Positions 6,111 through 9,908 of a DNA stretch of 9,908 nt are shown piece after piece. Position 1 is the stretch's first letter, and each line of letters begins with the position of its first letter. The DNA is taken from the NCBI GenBank assembly GCA_041485845.1, contig JBGPKH010000318.1, positions 1 to 9,908 on the forward strand, read 5' to 3'. This DNA comes from OMOG01 sp041485845. Lineage in GTDB: Bacteria > Acidobacteriota > Terriglobia > Bryobacterales > Bryobacteraceae. The position numbers and the translations under genes were made by a program. The notes under the pieces were generated by a model. It searched no databases. It was not told the DNA's origin and saw only the letters and a program-made list of their open reading frames with translations.

Positions 6111-6785
6111 TTAGAAGGCATGCGCCATGCGGCGCAGGGAATCGAGCTCGCGCTGCTGCTCCTCCTGGCTGAGGCGCACCGCGCACATTACCGCACCGAA
6201 AAGAATCATGGCCAGAACGTTCAACCAAAACACCTGGGCCCAATCGGGCGGAAAGCTGCCACCGCCCCAGAAGACCGGCTGCGGGTGCTGGGTGCGCCAC
6301 CACTTGATCGAGAAGATGACGATGGGCACGTCGATGAACGCGAAGATCGAAAAGACCGCGGCAAAAGTAGCGCGTTGCGTGGGCTCTTCGATCGCGCGGC
6401 GCAGCATCAGGTAGCCGGCGTAGAGCAGCCAGCAGACCAGCGCCGAGGTGAGGCGCGCGTCCCAGGTCCACCAGATGCCCCAGATGATGCGGCCCCAGAT
6501 GGAGCCGGTGACCAGGTTGCCCAGGAGCAGCGCCAGCCCGACCTCCGTGACCGCAACCGCCACGGCGTCATACTTGAAATTCCTGGTGATCAGAAACATC
6601 ACGCTTCCCACCAAGGCCACGAATGAGCAGAGCATCGCGGTCATGGCCATAGGCACATGGAAGAAGATGATCTTGAAAATCGCGCCCTGTTGGGCCTCGG
6701 GCGGCAGGCCCGTAATCGCAAGGATGTTGCGCACGAACAGCAGGATCGCTGCCGCGCCCAGAACGTAGACGAGTTTGTCACGCAT
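6111..6785 (-). CDS. ccmC: Heme exporter/cytochrome c biogenesis protein CcmC
   Basis: A 224-aa integral inner-membrane protein with about six helices. CcmC binds heme on the outer face of the membrane and delivers it to the CcmE chaperone. The diagnostic tryptophan-rich WWD-type segment is present at about 97-109 (WGRIIWGIWWTWD), flanked by the two expected heme-ligand histidines, His43 in FFHVPMAM and His167 in RTQHPQPVFW. The length matches the family. The start ATG at 6785 lies 9 nt after the ccmB stop, with only a weak GGTGA upstream, so coupling to ccmB is likely. Nothing is missing. It could only be confused with the related CcmF/CcsA, but these are much larger or have a different loop arrangement. 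Confidence 0.95.
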   Translation of the reverse strand: MRDKLVYVLGAAAILLFVRNILAITGLPPEAQQGAIFKIIFFHVPMAMTAMLCSFVALVGSVMFLITRNFKYDAVAVAVTEVGLALLLGNLVTGSIWGRIIWGIWWTWDARLTSALVCWLLYAGYLMLRRAIEEPTQRATFAAVFSIFAFIDVPIVIFSIKWWRTQHPQPVFWGGGSFPPDWAQVFWLNVLAMILFGAVMCAVRLSQEEQQRELDSLRRMAHAF

Positions 6786-6794
6786 AAGTCACCA

Positions 6795-7481
6795 TCATCC
6801 TACCAGCACAATCTCCACCAGGGCCAGAGAGACCGCGGTGTAGATCAGGTCGAAACCGATCAGCATCTTGAGCCAGGTGAGGGAGTCGCCGGTGAGCGGC
6901 TGGCCCAGGACCAGGCCCTTGGTCAACAGCATCGCGGCCATCAGGGCGGGAACCAGAATGGGATACGTCAGCATGGGCAGCATCACTTCGCGCAGCCGGA
7001 TGTTCACGGTCAGCGCGCTGAAAATCGTACCGATCACGGTGAGGCCCCAGGTGCCCAGCGCCATCACCATCAGGATCGGCCAGATCTTCTGCGACACCGG
7101 ACCTCCTACATTATTAAAGATGCAAAAGACGGGCAGCGAGACCACTTCCATGGCCATCACCAACACGTAGTTCGCCAGCGCCTTGCCGAGGAACAGCGCA
7201 GCGCCCGAAATCGGCGCGGCAATCAGCGCATCCAGGCAGTCGTTGGGCAACTCGCGCGCAAAGCTGCGGTTCAACACCAGCGTGCCCGCGAAGGCGAACA
7301 CGATCCACAGCAGGCCGCCCGAGATTTCGCGCGTGGTCTCCGCCTCGGGATCGAAGGCGAAGCTGAACAGGAGCAGCACCACCAGCGCGAAGGCGAACGA
7401 CGCGTTGATCGCCTCCTTGGTGCGAATCTCGGCGCGCAGATCTTTAATTGCGATCACCAGTACTTGCCGCGGAAAGTTCAT
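6795..7481 (-). CDS. ccmB: Heme exporter membrane subunit CcmB
   Basis: A 228-aa six-helix permease subunit that pairs with the ATPase CcmA and sits with CcmC in the heme-handling complex of System I cytochrome c maturation. The N-terminus (IKDLRAEIRTKEAINASFAF), the conserved NRSFARELPNDCLDALIAAP (71-90), and the alternating hydrophobic segments through LTYPILVPALMAAMLL are typical. The length is standard. Its ATG overlaps the ccmA stop as ATGA (7478-7481), so translation is coupled; no independent ribosome-binding site is obvious. Many CcmB proteins carry a FDP-type loop near residue 43, which is present here (FAFDPEAE). Confidence 0.94.
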   Translation of the reverse strand: MNFPRQVLVIAIKDLRAEIRTKEAINASFAFALVVLLLFSFAFDPEAETTREISGGLLWIVFAFAGTLVLNRSFARELPNDCLDALIAAPISGAALFLGKALANYVLVMAMEVVSLPVFCIFNNVGGPVSQKIWPILMVMALGTWGLTVIGTIFSALTVNIRLREVMLPMLTYPILVPALMAAMLLTKGLVLGQPLTGDSLTWLKMLIGFDLIYTAVSLALVEIVLVG

Positions 7482-8179
7482 CCGGAATCGCCGTAACGCG
7501 CATAGACGTACCCGGGATCGGCCACCATTTCCGGCGTACGCGGGCCGTGAAATGCCACCTGTCCGCGGCTCAACAGCGCGACGTGCGAGGCCAGATCGAG
7601 GGCTTCCCGCAATTGGTGGGTCGACATCACAATGGTTTTGCCGGCGGCGAGCGCTTCGCGCAGCAGGCGCTGGAGGACGGCAATGGCGCGGTCGTCGAGC
7701 GCGGTGAACGGCTCGTCCAGCAGCAGCAGCGAAGGCTCATGCAGAAAGGCGCGGGCCACCGCCAGGCGCTGCCGCATGCCGCGCGAGAACTCGCGGACCA
7801 GGCCGTTGCGAACGCGCTCCAGGCCGGTACGTTCCAGCCATTCGAGCGCGGATTTCCGCGGGTCGGGGAGTCCGTAAAGCTTTCCGAAGAGCGTCAGGTT
7901 CTCGAACGCCGAAAGCTCGTCGTAAACCGAAATGCCGTGGCCGATGAAACCCATCCGGCGGCGCGTTTCGGTCTCGCGCGGCTCCGTGCCGAAGATCTTG
8001 ACCTTGCCGCGGCCGGGCCGGGAGAATCCGGCGACGATGCGCAGCAGGGTGGTCTTCCCCGCCCCGTTGCGGCCGATCAGCGCCAGGCAGGCGCCGGGTT
8101 CGGCTTCCAGCCGAACGTCGCGCAGCGCGGGGTAATCGCCGTAAAACTTCCAGACGCCCTCAATGGCGACCGCGCTCAT
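7478..8179 (-). CDS. ccmA: Heme exporter ATP-binding protein CcmA
   Basis: A 233-aa ABC ATPase on the cytoplasmic face of the CcmABCD complex; its hydrolysis drives release of holo-CcmE. Walker A GRNGAGKTT (36-44), signature FSRGMRQRL (131-139; Arg in place of the usual first Gly, as common in CcmA-like proteins), Walker B LLLLDEPF (151-158), D-loop ALDD (160-163) and switch His188 (STHQ) are all visible. The start is the ATG at 8179, preceded by GGTGG. The first codons (MSAVAIEG) are duplicated upstream at 8487 and 8664, and the DNA between these copies is repetitive. The ATG overlaps, as ATGA, a stop closing a frame that runs through the insert. Other ABC ATPases look similar, but the direct overlap with ccmB settles the call. 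Confidence 0.94.
   Translation of the reverse strand: MSAVAIEGVWKFYGDYPALRDVRLEAEPGACLALIGRNGAGKTTLLRIVAGFSRPGRGKVKIFGTEPRETETRRRMGFIGHGISVYDELSAFENLTLFGKLYGLPDPRKSALEWLERTGLERVRNGLVREFSRGMRQRLAVARAFLHEPSLLLLDEPFTALDDRAIAVLQRLLREALAAGKTIVMSTHQLREALDLASHVALLSRGQVAFHGPRTPEMVADPGYVYARYGDSG
8153..8179 (-). repeat. ccmA-start repeat, copy A (functional start)
   Basis: The 27 bases covering the first codons of ccmA, shared with copies B (8448-8491) and C (8626-8669). The minus-strand product is MSAVAIEGV in all but the last residue. Confidence 0.8.
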
Positions 8180-8188
8180 CTATCCCAC

Positions 8189-8299
8189 CGCCGAGACGCC
8201 GAGACGCCGAGTGAGAGGGAGTCAGGACTCAGGTCTGACGCGGAGACGCGGAGGCGCGGAGAGGAGTAGGTTAACCGCTGAGACGCCGAGACGCCGAGG
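8189..8299 (+). repeat. Three trios of an 8-bp tandem repeat (CGCCGAGA and variants)
   Basis: CGCCGAGA-type octamers occur as three contiguous units at 8189-8212, at 8239-8262 (CGCGGAGA/CGCGGAGG variants) and at 8276-8299. They are separated by 26 and 13 bases. A further single unit lies at 8425-8432. The arrangement resembles intergenic low-complexity repeats common in large soil-bacterial genomes. It lies inside the insert ahead of ccmA. Confidence 0.8.
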
Positions 8300-8447
8300 A
8301 TAACCAAGGAGCCGGTGGGGGCTTGGGGCTTTGGTGTCGTTTGCGTGGTTCGAGCGCAGAGTGAGCCGAGAAGAGTGTAGCCGAGGGGTTTCTTCGGCGT
8401 GCGACCGCGACAGGTGGCAGAGAGCGCCGAGAGAACCATAGTCGCGG

Positions 8448-8491
8448 TGCGCGGCGTGGAGACGCCCTCGATGGCGACCGCGCTCATGCGA
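8448..8491 (-). repeat. ccmA-start repeat, copy B
   Basis: A second copy of the ccmA start with a potential ATG at 8487. Homology to copy C extends further (about 44 bases, including a GCGCGGCG flank and GCGAG) than to copy A (about 27 bases). The copy encodes MSAVAIEGV followed by STPR, not the CcmA sequence. Confidence 0.75.
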
Positions 8492-8498
8492 GGGACCG

Positions 8499-8617
8499 CT
8501 CGGTTGAAGACGCGGCGAAGAACCGGCGAAAATGCCGGACCCCGCACCGGCCGCGTCTTCATGCCCTTTGGTGAGCCGCCGCGGCCCATCGGGACCTCCC
8601 TTACGGTCGCGGCTCGG
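8499..8617 (+). repeat. Dispersed repeat element, copy 2 (about 119 bp)
   Basis: This is a close direct copy of the block at 5773-5890, with the same 11-bp inverted repeat (GAAGACGCGGC at 8506-8516, GCCGCGTCTTC at 8550-8560). The second hairpin has one mismatch (TGAGCCG against CGGCCCA). The copy lies between copies B and C of the ccmA-start repeat. Confidence 0.8.
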
Positions 8618-8625
8618 AACCGGGC

Positions 8626-8669
8626 GCGCGGCGCGTAGATGCCCTCAATGGCGACTGCGCTCATGCGAG
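8626..8669 (-). repeat. ccmA-start repeat, copy C (presumed ancestral junction)
   Basis: This copy overlaps the end of the upstream gene: its ATG is at 8664 and the upstream TGA at 8645-8647 lies within the MSAVAIEG codons. Such a 20-nt overlap is what an uninterrupted operon would show, so this copy probably marks where ccmA originally began. Confidence 0.65.
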
Positions 8670-9649
8670 TCCTTTACGGTTGGGACGGGCCCGGCTCGGT
8701 ACAGGAGCGCGAATCCCAGCGCCAGAATGCCTAGCGCCAGGGCCAGGATCAGCGGCGCCTGGCTGTACACGCGCGGCATGATCTGCTCGATCTGCGGGCC
8801 GCTATTTTCCGGCGGGTCGGCGGAGGCGGCCGCGGGCGGCGCGGCTTCGGCGCCGGTCAGTTGGATCTTGTACGAGGCGCCGGACAGGCCGTAGATGTGG
8901 GCCTGGGTGCGCGGCTCGGTCCCGAGGTCGCTCAGGTTCTCGCCGGTGAGCGTGATGCCGTTGGGCGCGATGAGGTAGGTGTTGTCATCCTTGGTGATGA
9001 CTTTGCTCTGGTAGGGCGCGCCCGTGGTGTAGGGGACGGTGTAAGTGAGGTCGAAGCGCGTCTCACCGGGCTTCACCGGGAAATCCACCGCGTAGACATC
9101 GGGCTTGGAGGTCTTGGTCACTGGGGCGCCGATGGGCATACCGCCGGGCGCCGTGGCGGTGGCTTCCAACTTGCCGAGTACCTTGGGCGCGTAGAACTGA
9201 AGCGTGCCCTTATCGGGATCGTTCCAGGCGGTCTTGCCGTCGTTGGCGAAAATGAAGCTCTCGTTGATGAGCATCTGGCCGTTCGCGGGCTCGAACAGCA
9301 GCATGTGCTTGGAAACCTTAGCGCCGCCGGGCCGCTTCGAGGCGTTGAACACATCGAGTGCCACGTCACTGGTGGGCGAGCCGGGAGGCAGCATGTGATT
9401 GTAGGTGACGCCATCGAACGCGGTGCGTAGCAGATGCGGTCCGCGGACTTCCTGGTTGATGGTGAACTTGCCCTGGGCGTCGGATTTCGCCTGATCGATC
9501 ATCTCGATGCCGTTCTGGCCGAGCTTGTTGAGCGCGACGGTGGCGCCGGGTTGCGGCTGACCGGTGCTGCGGTTGATCACGGTGCCACTCACGGCGGCGA
9601 AGGCTGGGGCCGCCAACACGAGGATGGTGATGCCAAGGAGTCTGGTCAT
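8645..9649 (-). CDS. Exported, membrane-anchored carboxypeptidase-regulatory-like domain protein of the ccm operon
   Basis: A 334-aa protein with a cleavable signal peptide (MTRLLGITILVLAAPAFA, cut near residue 18) and a single C-terminal membrane helix at about 298-317 (APLILALALGILALGFALLY) followed by a short cytoplasmic tail. The bulk therefore faces the periplasm. Residues about 19-80 form a carboxypeptidase-regulatory-like, transthyretin-type beta sandwich (SGTVINRSTGQPQPGATVAL, SDAQGKFTI). The middle is strand-rich (about 115-265) and precedes an Ala/Pro linker at 268-282. The function is unknown. The domain usually mediates binding or folding, and its place upstream of ccmA suggests a role at the envelope alongside cytochrome maturation. 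The ATG at 9649 follows AAGGTGG and overlaps the upstream stop as ATGA. Its own stop lies inside ccmA-start copy C. Confidence 0.82.
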   Translation of the reverse strand: MTRLLGITILVLAAPAFAAVSGTVINRSTGQPQPGATVALNKLGQNGIEMIDQAKSDAQGKFTINQEVRGPHLLRTAFDGVTYNHMLPPGSPTSDVALDVFNASKRPGGAKVSKHMLLFEPANGQMLINESFIFANDGKTAWNDPDKGTLQFYAPKVLGKLEATATAPGGMPIGAPVTKTSKPDVYAVDFPVKPGETRFDLTYTVPYTTGAPYQSKVITKDDNTYLIAPNGITLTGENLSDLGTEPRTQAHIYGLSGASYKIQLTGAEAAPPAAASADPPENSGPQIEQIMPRVYSQAPLILALALGILALGFALLYRAGPVPTVKDSHERSRH

Positions 9650-9908
9650 TTCGCCACCTTCATGGGCTGGCCGCACTCGCCGCAAAACTTGAGGGGCTTG
9701 TCGAAGGTCGCGCCGCAGGCGGGGCATGCAAGGCCGGGGGCTGTGGCGGCGGGGGCCGGGGGCCGGGGGCCGGGGGCTGTGGCGGCGGGGGCCGGAGGCC
9801 GGGGGCCGGGGGCTGTGGCGGCGGGGGCCGGGGGCCGGGGGCCCCGGGCGGGGGCGGCGGGGGCCGGGGGCCCGGCCCCCCGGGCTCGGGCCCGTGGCAG
9901 GGCGAGCA
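9646..9908 (-). CDS. Zinc-ribbon protein with Pro/Ala repeat linker, 5' part outside the window
   Basis: Only the C-terminal 86 residues or so are visible, and the frame runs off the right edge. The tail is a complete four-cysteine zinc ribbon: CPACGATFDKPLKFCGEC, then GQPMKVAK and stop. Before it lies a low-complexity Pro/Ala/Arg stretch containing three 12-residue repeats of the type ATAPGPRPPAPA, encoded by 36-bp tandem DNA repeats. The stop TGA overlaps the ATG of the next gene (ATGA), so this is the upstream member of the ccm-linked operon. The ribbon may bind protein or DNA; a specific role cannot be inferred. In the last 50 bases another frame shows CSPCHGPEPG, so a homopolymer error or frameshift near the edge is possible. 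Confidence 0.68.
   Translation of the reverse strand, partial: LALPRARARGAGPPAPAAPARGPRPPAPAATAPGPRPPAPAATAPGPRPPAPAATAPGLACPACGATFDKPLKFCGECGQPMKVAK
9741..9848 (-). repeat. 36-bp G/C tandem repeat, three copies
   Basis: Units at 9741-9776, 9777-9812 and 9813-9848 each begin CTGTGGCGGCGGGGGCCGG. Unit 2 has one substitution and unit 3 diverges at its end. The period is a multiple of three, so it keeps the minus-strand zinc-ribbon frame open as 12-residue repeats. The plus strand is a run of G tracts that could form G-quadruplexes. Confidence 0.85.

Larger units (their letters stand above)
8176..8664 (-). other. Open frame through repeats between the upstream gene and ccmA (162 codons, probably not a true protein gene)
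   Basis: This frame starts at the outermost copy of the ccmA start (MSAVAIEG, overlapping the upstream gene by 20 nt), passes the second copy in frame at codon 60, and ends in a TGA overlapping the real ccmA ATG (ATGA). Its translation is Arg/Ser/Pro-rich and tracks the repeats (for example LGVSAS twice and RLRVSAS), so a folded product is unlikely. It may matter as a translated bridge that keeps ribosomes flowing from the upstream gene into ccmA. Confidence 0.35.

Noticed and set aside
6657..7496. 279-codon plus-strand frame opposite ccmB/ccmC, rich in Gln, His and Arg
   Set aside because: This is the expected complement of hydrophobic membrane codons; the ccm genes on the minus strand are unambiguous.
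9741..9848. 36-bp repeats taken as a CRISPR array
   Set aside because: The units are directly contiguous with no spacers, are coding, and no cas gene is nearby.

Overview
The window is GC-rich bacterial DNA with tightly packed genes on both strands. The best lineage clue is a PadR-type regulator followed, with a 1-nt overlap, by the remains of an ADOP-type permease. This pairing is a hallmark of Acidobacteriota (TIGR03433/TIGR03434), so I infer a Solibacter/Bryobacter-like acidobacterium. No rRNA, tRNA, CRISPR array or complete transposon was seen.

Left part (1-1993). A small unrecognised minus-strand gene (25-420) is followed by about 400 bases with no convincing gene. Next comes a minus-strand pair: a two-domain rhodanese-type sulfurtransferase (1060-1923) with a very strong ribosome-binding site, and a 73-aa companion (836-1057) starting 2 nt after its stop. 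A 70-base gap separates this pair from a divergent secreted alpha/beta-hydrolase-like protein (1994-3277). That protein has Gly where the nucleophile Ser should be.

Middle part (3278-5890). An AAA/SMC-like ATPase of the COG4637 kind (3278-4441, minus) ends exactly against the hydrolase stop codon. It diverges from padR (4511-4855, plus), which has a near-consensus promoter and almost no leader. After padR lies a roughly 225-bp relic of the permease gene, reduced to its first and last codons and spread over three frames. A pRiA4b ORF-3-like protein (5100-5648) follows, then a dispersed repeat with strong inverted repeats.

Right part (5873-9908, all minus, transcribed right to left). This is a cytochrome c maturation (System I) heme-handling operon. 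It runs from a zinc-ribbon protein with a Pro/Ala 12-residue repeat (cut by the window edge), through a secreted, membrane-anchored carboxypeptidase-regulatory-like protein, to ccmA, ccmB, ccmC and a ccmD-like gene. Most of these genes overlap or nearly touch, so they are probably translationally coupled. CcmA is the ATPase, CcmB and CcmC are the membrane parts, and the CcmD-like protein is the small anchor; together they would load heme for CcmE, which is not in the window.

The most unusual stretch is 8153-8669, where the operon is interrupted just before ccmA. The first codons of ccmA occur three times. Between the copies lie a second copy of the 118-bp dispersed repeat and three trios of an octamer repeat. 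One frame stays open through the whole insert and ends in an ATGA overlap with the working ccmA start. The two copies of the dispersed repeat are direct repeats that bracket ccmABCD.
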